Source: Planctomycetota bacterium (GTDB lineage: Bacteria > Planctomycetota > UBA1135 > UBA2386). From it: 14,194 nt of DNA. This document shows, piece by piece, positions 7,039 to 14,152 of this stretch; the stretch's first letter is position 1, and every line of letters begins with the position of its first letter. A program made the position numbers and the translations under genes. The notes beneath the pieces were generated by a model. The model was not told the origin of the DNA. It saw only the letters and a program-made list of their open reading frames with translations, and did not search any database. The stretch lies in NCBI GenBank assembly GCA_020425915.1, contig JAGQQZ010000744.1, forward strand, positions 1 to 14,194, read 5' to 3'.

Positions 7039-8483
7039 CCGCGGTCCTCGAGGATCGCAGCGAGCGCGGCGCGCGCGTTGCGAATGGCGTCCGGCGCGAA
7101 GAACGTGTCGACGTTCGGAGGGGTCGGCAGTGGAGCGACCGGAGTTCGAGCGATCTCGTCCGCGCCGTCGACGAACTCGGCCTCCTCGCAGGCGGCGACC
7201 ATGCCGGCGAGTGCCGTGTGTCCGGGCAGGCGCACGACGCGGGTGCGGAGTCCGAACGCGAGGCCTTCGAACAACGCCGTCGAGTAGACGCCGACCTGGA
7301 CCGTCGAGGTCGCGAACAGCTCGTAGAGATCGGGGCCGCTCGCATCGACGACCCGAACCGTCGACGTCGCGAGGTCCGGATAGTCCTCGCGCCAGCTCGC
7401 GAGCTCGCCGGGGTGCAACTTGTAGACGACTTCGGCATCGGTGCGCCGGGCGACCTCGACTGCGATCCGCGACAGCTCACGGCCGATCGACCGCTGGGAG
7501 ACGAACACGATGCGCGGCTCGCGCCGAGTCGTCCGGGCCTCGGCGCGGATCGCATCGAAGTGCGCGAACCCGACGTCGAAGCTCCGCTCGTCGGGGACGG
7601 GCAGCGCGGCAGCACTTCGCCAGTAGCTGCCGAACGTGAACAGGTAGTCTGGTGCGAGCTGCTTGCGGGCGTGTGGGAAGTGGTAGCCGAGGTTCTGGTC
7701 CGAGATCACGCCGTGCTGCAGTTCCACGGTCGGGATGCCGAGCGAGCGACAGGCCTCGATCGGGATCTCGTTGCCGTAGCCGACCACGACGAACATGACG
7801 CGGGGACGCACGCGGCGGAGCAGCATCCGCCACCAGGGCAGCTGCGCGCGGCGCAGCGCGAGCTTCGCCTCGACGATCGACGTGAGTGGGAGGTCGATTT
7901 CGAACGTGCGCCGCAGATCCGAGCCGATCGCGTCGACCTCGCGCCGGTCGGCGGCGCGGAGCGGTGCGCGTTGCAGCACGCGGAGTCCGGCGGCTCCGAG
8001 CGCGAGCGCGTCGAGGTGTGCGATCCGCCGCGTGCGGACCGGCCACGCATGTCGGTGGTGGAACGGTCGCTCGACCAGCAGCGCGTCGGGGTCGAGCGCT
8101 TCGATCAGCGGATCGCAGTAGGGGTCCGCGAACCGTCCGTCGGCTTCGCGGCGCCGGCGTGGATGACCGAGGAACAGGAGGTCCGAACGACCGGCGAGGA
8201 ACGGGTTGTGTGCGACGAGGCTCTTCGCGATCCCACGCGCCTCACGGAGGTGGGCGCGCACCGAACGGTCGATCGTCGCGTGCTTCTCGTCGAGCGATCC
8301 GGTCGCCGCGAGCACGCGATCGTGGACTTCGGTGCGGACGAACTCCCACGCCGGGCAGTCGCCGAACCGCCGCGCGAACAGATCGTGCCGCGCCTCGAAC
8401 TCGAGGAACCGGTCGCGGACCGCATCGAGCCGCGTGTCGGTCGCGCGGTCAGATGCGCTCGGGTGTGCGATCGACGTCGGCAT
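7035..8483 (-). CDS. GT-B-like glycosyltransferase, candidate nonulosonate (sialic-acid-type) transferase
   Basis: A 482-residue soluble protein. The first 200 residues are divergent. The C-terminal half looks like a GT-B enzyme of the capsule/sialyltransferase/CDP-glycerol-transferase type: VELQHGVI with Gln256-His257-Gly258, a Rossmann strand RIVFVSQRS at 324-332, YKLHPGE with His357-Pro358 (an HP motif), and VYSTALFEGLAFG at 399-411 with Ser401-Thr402, placed like the Ser-rich motif of bacterial sialyltransferases (GT38/52/80/100 share HP and S motifs, from memory). Its neighbours make and activate a nine-carbon sugar, so transfer of that sugar from its CMP form is the natural guess. Other GT-B roles, such as adding another sugar of the repeat, remain possible. 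The ATG at 8483 lies inside the preceding gene (35-base overlap) and has GGAGGG 11 bases upstream. No family assignment is secure. Confidence 0.68.
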   Translation of the reverse strand: MPTSIAHPSASDRATDTRLDAVRDRFLEFEARHDLFARRFGDCPAWEFVRTEVHDRVLAATGSLDEKHATIDRSVRAHLREARGIAKSLVAHNPFLAGRSDLLFLGHPRRRREADGRFADPYCDPLIEALDPDALLVERPFHHRHAWPVRTRRIAHLDALALGAAGLRVLQRAPLRAADRREVDAIGSDLRRTFEIDLPLTSIVEAKLALRRAQLPWWRMLLRRVRPRVMFVVVGYGNEIPIEACRSLGIPTVELQHGVISDQNLGYHFPHARKQLAPDYLFTFGSYWRSAAALPVPDERSFDVGFAHFDAIRAEARTTRREPRIVFVSQRSIGRELSRIAVEVARRTDAEVVYKLHPGELASWREDYPDLATSTVRVVDASGPDLYELFATSTVQVGVYSTALFEGLAFGLRTRVVRLPGHTALAGMVAACEEAEFVDGADEIARTPVAPLPTPPNVDTFFAPDAIRNARAALAAILEDRG

Positions 8484-9651
8484 GCGTCGTCGCTCCCTCC
8501 TGCGTCGCGGGGATGACGACGCGATCGACCCATTCGCGCAGGCAGCCGCGGCCGCCTTCGCGCTCGCAGACGTGATCGACGACCGCGCGGACGCGATCGG
8601 TCGCGGTTGCGGGGCACGCCGACCAGCCGACCGCGAGCAGCAACTCGAGGTCGTTGAGATCGTCGCCGATGTAGGCGACTTCCGAGAGGTCGAAACCGCG
8701 CTCCGCGCACAGTCGCGTGACGACGCCGAGCTTGTCGGTGACGCCCTGGAACACGTGGTCGGCCTTGACCTTGCGCGCTCTGGCCGCGTTCAGCGCGACG
8801 TTCTCGGCGGTGACGATGCCGGTCTCGATGCCGGCATCGCGGAGCAGTTCGAACGCCTTGCCGTCGAGTGTGTTGAAGCGCTTCAGCTCGTCGCCGGACT
8901 CGCTGTAGTACATCCCGCCGTCGGTCAGCACACCGTCGACGTCGGTCAGCACCAGGCGGATCGCGCGCCGGTTCCCGCGTGCGGCCGCGTGCTTGCGCAT
9001 CAGGAGTTCGCCGATCTCCCAGTCCTCGGGCTCGTCGAGTTCGAGTGCGGTGTGAGGGGGCATCTCGAACGGCTCGATCGAGCCGGAGATCCGGTTCTTC
9101 GACGCGAGGACGCGGCCGATCGTGCTGACGTAGAACGCGCCGTTCTCCATCAGCGTGCCGTCGAAGTCCTGCCGCCGCGGACGGGCGTCGGGGTCGTAGT
9201 TGATCGCGTGCCCGTCGTCGCTCCAGAAGAACCGACGCAGCCGGACGCACGACAACATCGAGTCGGTCGAACCCTCCTCGAAGCGCGCGAGAGCTCGGTC
9301 GAAGTCGTCGGCGGTCGTGAACGGCGACGTGGCCTGGACGAGGACGAACGCGGCCGACGGATCGGGTCGCGTCGCCTCCAGGAACTCGAGCATCGCGCTC
9401 TCGGTCGTCGCGCGGTCGGTCGCCGAGGCCTCGCCGCGGCGCCAGACCTCGACCTTCGTGAACTCGAACGACTCGACGATCTGCATGACGTCGGGGCAGT
9501 CGGTCGAGACGACGACGCGGTCGACACGCGCGGAATCCTCGAGCGCGCGCAGCGTCCACCACACCAGTGGTCGACCGCAGAACGGGCGGACGTTCTTGCC
9601 CGGGATGGCCTTGCTGCCACCGCGCACCGGCACGAACGCCAGCGTGTTCAC
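8449..9651 (-). CDS. neuA: Bifunctional CMP-nonulosonate synthetase / KdsC-type HAD phosphatase
   Basis: A 400-residue two-domain fusion. Residues 1 to about 222 are an acylneuraminate cytidylyltransferase: VPVRGGSKAIPGKN (7-20) binds CTP, RRGEASATDRATT (71-83) matches the RxxxLAxDxA region, and LVQATSPF (104-111) is the family LQPTSP motif. Residues about 230-390 are a C0-type HAD phosphatase: Asp237 and Asp239 in LTDVDGVLTDGG, Thr281, Lys307 in FQGVTDKL, and IGDDLND with Asp330/Asp331, a full catalytic set. The second domain resembles Kdn-9-phosphate phosphatase (BT1713 of Bacteroides, from memory), including the VTAE motif (TGE in that enzyme, TGR in KdsC) and the GGRGCLREW tail region. 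The protein would dephosphorylate a nonulosonate-9-P and then make its CMP sugar. It starts with GTG in a GTGA overlap with the synthase stop, so translation is coupled. Animal CMAS has the same domain order. Confidence 0.9.
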   Translation of the reverse strand: MNTLAFVPVRGGSKAIPGKNVRPFCGRPLVWWTLRALEDSARVDRVVVSTDCPDVMQIVESFEFTKVEVWRRGEASATDRATTESAMLEFLEATRPDPSAAFVLVQATSPFTTADDFDRALARFEEGSTDSMLSCVRLRRFFWSDDGHAINYDPDARPRRQDFDGTLMENGAFYVSTIGRVLASKNRISGSIEPFEMPPHTALELDEPEDWEIGELLMRKHAAARGNRRAIRLVLTDVDGVLTDGGMYYSESGDELKRFNTLDGKAFELLRDAGIETGIVTAENVALNAARARKVKADHVFQGVTDKLGVVTRLCAERGFDLSEVAYIGDDLNDLELLLAVGWSACPATATDRVRAVVDHVCEREGGRGCLREWVDRVVIPATQEGATTHADVDRTPERI

Positions 9652-10544
9652 GACGTCACCGTCGGCGCGGCGACGTGCTTGAGCTTCTCGCGCTGCTCCT
9701 GCTCGATCTCGAGGATCTCGGTGTCCTTCCGCGTCAGCGCCTTGTGCGTCGCGTGCAGGTCACGGACCAGCTTCTGCAGCCCGGTGGGTTCGAGCGATGC
9801 CGCGTGGTCGGTGCCCTTCCACGTGCGGTCCTTCGTGAAGTGTCGCTCGATCCAGCGAGCCCCGAGCGCGTACGCCGCGACGTCGACGGCGATGCCGAGG
9901 TGGTGGCCGGAGAAGCAGACCGAGTGCACACGGTCGCCATAGGCCTCGTAGAGTCGGTTGATCTCGAGCAGAGCGACGTCCTCGAACGGCACCGGATAGC
10001 CCGAGGTGCAGGCGTAGACGTGGAGTCGGTCGCGGGCCTGGCCCTTGCCCTCGAACAGTTCGACGACGCGTCGCTCCTCCGCGTGCGTCGTCATGCCGAA
10101 CGAGACGTGTACCATGCCGTCGTACTCGTCCCGCAGCACCTCGAGCAGCTCGAGGTCGTTGTTGCAGGCGGACGGGACTTTGATCCCGGTCGGTGCGAGT
10201 GCGGCGATCTCACGCGCGGCCGTGACGTCCCAGACCGAGGTCGAGTAGTCGAGCCCGTTCTCGCGGCAGAACTGCTGGAGCTCGGCGTGCTGCGCCTGGT
10301 CGAACTCGAGGAACTCACGGTGCTCGCCGTACGAGTCACCGAACGAGTTGCGCGGGTTCGGGTGCGGGGCCGCGTACTCGTCGGGCGAGAGCAGCTCGCG
10401 GACCGTGCGTTTCTGGAACTTGACGTGTTGGACCCCGGACAGGCGCGCGAGCTCGATCAGCTCCTTGGCGATGTCGAGGCTGCCCATGTGGTTGCAGCCG
10501 ATCTCGGCGACAACCTCCGGCGGACGGTAGTCGAATGCGAACAT
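9648..10544 (-). CDS. neuB: NANS/NeuB-type nonulosonate (Kdn-9-P or Neu5Ac-9-P) synthase lacking the SAF domain
   Basis: A 298-residue TIM-barrel enzyme that condenses phosphoenolpyruvate with a mannose-type sugar. Family motifs in order: VAEIGCNHMGSLDIAK (12-27), VKFQK (41-45), SYGEHREFLEF (71-81), ACTSGYPVPFEDV (178-190), FSGHHLGIAV with the metal-ligand His214, and ERHFTKDRTWKGTDHAASLEP at 233-253 with the second metal His235. KFQK, YGEH...LEF, SGH..GIA and TWKGxDHxASLEP match human NANS, which uses ManNAc-6-P or Man-6-P, better than bacterial NeuB (DRNxxGPDH type), as I recall them. The protein stops soon after the barrel, so the C-terminal SAF (antifreeze-like) domain is missing. The ATG at 10544 is chosen because homology begins there; the open frame continues upstream but reads as Arg/Ser-rich noise through the intergenic region and the TPR gene. 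No strong ribosome binding site is seen. It starts the compact six-gene run. Confidence 0.88.
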   Translation of the reverse strand: MFAFDYRPPEVVAEIGCNHMGSLDIAKELIELARLSGVQHVKFQKRTVRELLSPDEYAAPHPNPRNSFGDSYGEHREFLEFDQAQHAELQQFCRENGLDYSTSVWDVTAAREIAALAPTGIKVPSACNNDLELLEVLRDEYDGMVHVSFGMTTHAEERRVVELFEGKGQARDRLHVYACTSGYPVPFEDVALLEINRLYEAYGDRVHSVCFSGHHLGIAVDVAAYALGARWIERHFTKDRTWKGTDHAASLEPTGLQKLVRDLHATHKALTRKDTEILEIEQEQREKLKHVAAPTVTS

Positions 10545-10631
10545 GACTCTCGGGGGTGGCCCGGCTTCGAAGCGGTGACACCCTTGCTGTCGGCGTTCGC
10601 GCCGGGCGCACTTGAATCCCCGGTGGCAACG

Positions 10632-10649
10632 GGTCCGTGCGCGCGGACC
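10632..10649 (-). terminator. Hairpin just after the GT-C/TPR gene
   Basis: GGTCCG and CGGACC form a perfect 6-bp stem with a 6-base loop, four bases after the TGA stop at 10654-10656 of the GT-C/TPR gene on the minus strand. No T-tract follows, so termination would be weak or Rho-dependent and readthrough into neuB is possible. The rest of the 109-base gap holds another small hairpin (GGCG-CGAA-CGCC) but no clear -35/-10 pair for neuB. Confidence 0.3.
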
Positions 10650-10653
10650 GGGA

Positions 10654-12753
10654 TCAGCGGCCGATCGCGCGCAGCGCCTGCTTGGCGAGCTGCGCGAGCT
10701 GTGCGTCGCCGGAGTTCGCGGCTCGACGCAGCGCCTCGACCGCGACCGCGTGCTGTCGCGCGGCGCCCTGCAGGGTCTGGATCGCGAACTTGCGCACCGC
10801 GGGGTTCTTGGCCTGCAGCGTCTTGTCGAGTTCTGCGACACCTGCCGCCACGTCGCCCGACATGATCAGAGCCTTGCCGAGGTTGCAGCGGATCCCGGCC
10901 TGGTTCGGTCCGGCCTCGACCGCGCGGCGGAACACCGGCACGGCGTCCGCGGGCTTGCTGGCCTGCATCAGCGTGCTGCCGAGTTCGTTGAGCAGTGTGG
11001 GGTTGTTCGGGATGGCCTGATCGGACTGGCGCAGCGACTTCACGGCGTCGTCGATACGTCGCGCGGCGATCAGGATCTTCGCGGCGTCGATCCGGAGGTC
11101 GATGTTCTTCGGTTCGAGTTCGACCGCGCGTTGCACCTCGCGGATCGCCTCCTCGTGCCGGCCGAGCGTCGAGAGCGACTGCGCGAGTCGATGGTGCGCC
11201 GCCGTGTTGTCACGGTCGAGCTTGATCGCCTGTCGGTAGCGTTCGATCGCATCCTCGTGGCGGTTCTGCTTCGCCAGCACCTTGCCGAGCGTCATCAGCG
11301 TCGCGGACTTGCTGCGGAGCGGGAAGTCGAAGGCCTTCTCGAGGTAGTTCTCTGCGCGATCGAGGTCGTTCGTCAGCTCGAGCATCGAGCCGAGGTTGTG
11401 GTAGGCCGAACCGAGGTGGTCCTTCGGTGTGAACGGGAGCGCGGCCTCGAACTGCGCGACCGCCTCGGGATAGCGCTGCTCGGTGAAGTAGACCTGGCCG
11501 AGGTTGTTGTGCGCGAGGAAGTTGCCCTCGGTCACGTCCAAGGTGTGGGTGAACAGCGTCTCGCTGTCCTGCCACCGCCCGACCTGGACCCACGTCAGCG
11601 CGCCGCACGCGAGCACGGCGATCGCCGCGAGGGCGCCGCCGATGCGACGTGCCCCGGGCTGTGTGAGCCACGTCTGTCCGGCCCAGGCGATCGCGACGAA
11701 GATCCCGATCAGCGGCACGTACGTGTAGCGGTCCGCCAGCGGCTGGTTGCCGACCTGCACGATGCCGATGACGGGGACCAGCGTGCCGAGGTACCAGAGC
11801 GTGCCGATCAGGATCGCCGGGCACTTCGTACGCGCCCACCAGCCGAGCGCGAGCAGGGTCGCGATGACCGCGAGCGCGAGGCCGACCTGCCAGATCGGGA
11901 TCGTCGGGGGATACGGGTAGAAGAACGCGAGGTCGACGGGCGCGACCGTCTTCCACAGGTACTCGCCGTACGACACGATCGAGTTCATGACCCGCGTGCC
12001 GAACCCGAATCGCTCGAGCGACTTCACGGCGCCGCCCTTGTCCTGCGCGATCACGGTGATGATCATCGAGACCACCGCGATCGCGATCAGCGGGAGCTTC
12101 TCGGTGAAGAGCTGTGACGGTGACTTCCCGGCGCGCCGCAACGGCCAGTAGTCGAGCAGCAGCAGCACGAAGGGCAACGTCACCAGCATCGGCTTCGCCA
12201 TCAGGCCGAGCGTCAGCAGCACGGCGACCTTGACGTAGCCCTTCGTCGACGGCGCGCGCGTGTAGCGTGCGTACGCGAGCATCGTCAGCAGCCAGAACAT
12301 CGTGCTCAACGTGTCCTTGCGCTCCGATGCCCACGCGACCGACTCGACGTGGGTGGGGTGGAGCGCGAACAGCGCGGCGACGAAGGCGGCACCCCACGCG
12401 GCCGTGCCGACCCGCCGGAGGAACACGAACAGCAGGATCGTGTTCGCGACGTGGTAGAGCACGTTCGACAGGTGGTGCCAGCCGGGCTGCAGCCCGAACA
12501 CCGACACGTCGAGCATGTGCGAGATCCACGTCAGCGGGTGCCAGTTGCTCGCGTAGCCACCGGTCTCGAACGCCCAGGCGATACCACGCAAGGTCAGCCC
12601 GTCACGGATGTGCGGGTTCTCCTTCAGGTAGGTGCCATCGTCGAACGCGATGAACTCGTGGCCGAACACCTGGCCGTAGACGAGGAGGGTCACGACGCCG
12701 AGCGCGATCGCGAGCACGAGGTCGGAGGGGGCGGTCGAGCGAGCTTCGGTCAC
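10654..12753 (-). CDS. TMTC-like GT-C membrane glycosyltransferase with C-terminal TPR domain
   Basis: A 699-residue protein. Residues about 10-400 hold roughly ten hydrophobic segments. The first extracytoplasmic loop carries FDDGTYLKENP (37-47), whose acidic pair is the hallmark of GT-C enzymes that use polyprenyl-phosphate sugars, followed by WHPLTWISHMLD (71-82), and HPTHVESVAWASERKD (132-147), the signature shared with eukaryotic TMTC O-mannosyltransferases. Residues about 410-695 are a run of seven or eight TPRs, for example AHNNLGQVYFTEQRYPEAV and LGKVLAKQNRHEDAI, probably facing the periplasm and binding a protein or partner enzyme. It lies 109 bases upstream of neuB on the same strand and may share its transcript. 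The start is a GTG at 12753 with no ribosome binding site; no earlier start exists before the divergent gene, and a later one would cut the first helix, so leaderless translation is possible. Acceptor and sugar are unknown. Confidence 0.8.
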   Translation of the reverse strand: MTEARSTAPSDLVLAIALGVVTLLVYGQVFGHEFIAFDDGTYLKENPHIRDGLTLRGIAWAFETGGYASNWHPLTWISHMLDVSVFGLQPGWHHLSNVLYHVANTILLFVFLRRVGTAAWGAAFVAALFALHPTHVESVAWASERKDTLSTMFWLLTMLAYARYTRAPSTKGYVKVAVLLTLGLMAKPMLVTLPFVLLLLDYWPLRRAGKSPSQLFTEKLPLIAIAVVSMIITVIAQDKGGAVKSLERFGFGTRVMNSIVSYGEYLWKTVAPVDLAFFYPYPPTIPIWQVGLALAVIATLLALGWWARTKCPAILIGTLWYLGTLVPVIGIVQVGNQPLADRYTYVPLIGIFVAIAWAGQTWLTQPGARRIGGALAAIAVLACGALTWVQVGRWQDSETLFTHTLDVTEGNFLAHNNLGQVYFTEQRYPEAVAQFEAALPFTPKDHLGSAYHNLGSMLELTNDLDRAENYLEKAFDFPLRSKSATLMTLGKVLAKQNRHEDAIERYRQAIKLDRDNTAAHHRLAQSLSTLGRHEEAIREVQRAVELEPKNIDLRIDAAKILIAARRIDDAVKSLRQSDQAIPNNPTLLNELGSTLMQASKPADAVPVFRRAVEAGPNQAGIRCNLGKALIMSGDVAAGVAELDKTLQAKNPAVRKFAIQTLQGAARQHAVAVEALRRAANSGDAQLAQLAKQALRAIGR

Positions 12754-12781
12754 GGGCAGGATTGAACGGGGGAGGGGGGCG
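12754..12781. promoter_or_regulatory. 28-base divergent intergenic region
   Basis: Only 28 bases separate the GTG of the GT-C/TPR gene (minus) from the ATG of the YihY-family gene (plus). The plus-strand side holds GGGGGAGGGGGG, a strong Shine-Dalgarno stretch for the YihY start. There is no room for two full promoters, so at least one must lie inside the opposite gene. No clear -10 element is visible within the gap. Confidence 0.4.
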
Positions 12782-14146
12782 ATGGCGCAACCTCCACGCG
12801 CCTCCGGACTTGTGCGGCGTCGTCGGTTCGCGTCCGATGCCGTGATGCGCCGCTTGCTCCATTACCTGCGCGAGGGAGTCTGGGAGCGCGATCTGCGCAA
12901 GGCCGGATGGCCGGCGCGGATCACGATCGGCTCGCTGCGCGCGATCCTGCACGTCGTCACGAACATCGAGCGGCACACGCTCGCGTCGTTCGCGGGGGCG
13001 CTGACGATGACGACCCTGCTCGCGATCGTGCCGCTCGCGGCGACGGTCTTCAGCATCGCCAACGCGTTCGGCTTCGACGAGACGCTCGATCGTGGGCTGG
13101 CGGACTTCTCGGCCGAGCTTCCCGCGCAATTCCAGGACGTCGTCCTGCGGATCCGCGCGCTCGTCGATTCGATCGACTTCGGCAAGCTCGGGGTGTTGAG
13201 CTCGTTGATCGTCGTCTACACCGGCATGTCGTTGTTCACGCGCACCGAGCGGGCGCTGAACAGGGCGTGGGAGTCGCGGGCGCGCCGATCGTGGTTGCGC
13301 AGGTTCTCGGACTTCGTAGCGCTCACGATCCTCGTCCCGGGGCTCGGCCTCGGCGCGATGACGCTTGGGTCGTTGCTGCAGAGCGCCAGCACCGTCGAGT
13401 CGTGGCGGCAGACGGCGCCGTGGCTCGGGTGGCTGTACGACGCAGGCATCGGCTTCCTGCCCTACGTGATGATCGGGTTCGCGCTCGCGTCGCTCTACAA
13501 GTTCATGCCGGCGGCGCGCGTGCGATGGAAGTCGGCGTTGATCGGTGGTTTCGTCGCCGGCCCCGCGCTGCTGCTGATGAACGGGCTGTACATCCGGTTC
13601 CAGTTCGGCGTGTCGCAGAACAACCAGATCTACGCCGCACTCGCGGCTTTGCCGCTCTTGATCGTGTACTTGCAGTTCGCCTGGATGATCGTGCTGCTCG
13701 GCGCGGAACTCGCCCACGGCGTCCAGTACACCGACCTGCTCGGAGCCGGCAAGCAAGTCCGCGATCCGTCCCCGGCGCTGTGCGAACGCGTCGCCCTCGC
13801 GCTGACCGATCGGGCCGTGCGAGCCTACGATTCCGGTGAGGGCGGCGTCGAACTCGGCACCGTGGCTTCGAAGCTCGACGTCCCCGGCTCGCTCGTCGAA
13901 TCCGTCGCGACCGATCTCGAGAAGGGCAACGTGCTCACCCAATCGTCGAAGGACCTCTGGTTGCCGGTCCGGCCGGGCAGTCGGATCTCGGTCGACGACG
14001 TGCGCCGTGCGATCCGCGGGGAGTTGCCGGAGGGTCTGGAGCAGAGACTCGAACTCGAATCGACGTTGGAGCAGGTGATCGCGTCGGCGGACGAGGCGCA
14101 GCGGGAGGTGCTGCGAGAGGCGAGGTTCGGGCGGGTGTCTGCGTAG
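12782..14146 (+). CDS. YihY/BrkB-family inner-membrane protein with C-terminal winged-helix-like domain
   Basis: A 454-residue protein. Residues about 55-315 hold the six-helix YihY/BrkB core: TLASFAGALTMTTLLAIVPLA at about 67-87 (the usual FAAALTYYTLLSLVP position), a VYTGMSLFTRTERALNRAWE segment at about 146-165 that matches the family's FxxxExALNxIW motif, and further helices ending at WMIVLLGAELAHGVQY (302-317). The remaining 130 residues are soluble and look like a winged-helix domain (SPALCERVALALTDRAV..., then SKLDVPGSLVESVATDLEKGNVL), an extension seen in some family members. Function is not settled; older ribonuclease BN labels are wrong for this family, and transport or envelope roles have been suggested. 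A very strong ribosome binding site supports the ATG at 12782. It is transcribed away from the glycan genes and has no evident link to them. Confidence 0.87.
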   Translation: MAQPPRASGLVRRRRFASDAVMRRLLHYLREGVWERDLRKAGWPARITIGSLRAILHVVTNIERHTLASFAGALTMTTLLAIVPLAATVFSIANAFGFDETLDRGLADFSAELPAQFQDVVLRIRALVDSIDFGKLGVLSSLIVVYTGMSLFTRTERALNRAWESRARRSWLRRFSDFVALTILVPGLGLGAMTLGSLLQSASTVESWRQTAPWLGWLYDAGIGFLPYVMIGFALASLYKFMPAARVRWKSALIGGFVAGPALLLMNGLYIRFQFGVSQNNQIYAALAALPLLIVYLQFAWMIVLLGAELAHGVQYTDLLGAGKQVRDPSPALCERVALALTDRAVRAYDSGEGGVELGTVASKLDVPGSLVESVATDLEKGNVLTQSSKDLWLPVRPGSRISVDDVRRAIRGELPEGLEQRLELESTLEQVIASADEAQREVLREARFGRVSA

Positions 14147-14152
14147 GCTTGA

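Noticed and set aside
5510..7615. A 701-codon minus-strand frame overlapping the flippase and glycosyltransferase genes
   Set aside because: Reads as Arg/Ala/Pro/Ser noise in an alternate frame of two well-supported genes on the same strand.
8449..10544. Kdo pathway (KdsA/KdsB/KdsC) instead of nonulosonate synthesis
   Set aside because: The synthase has NeuB/NANS motifs (CTSGYPxPxEDV, TWKGxDH) rather than KdsA ones, the cytidylyltransferase is of the acylneuraminate type, and the HAD domain has VTAE rather than the TGR of KdsC.
12782..14146. Ribonuclease BN
   Set aside because: That name was historically attached to the YihY family by error; the protein is a polytopic membrane protein with no nuclease motif.
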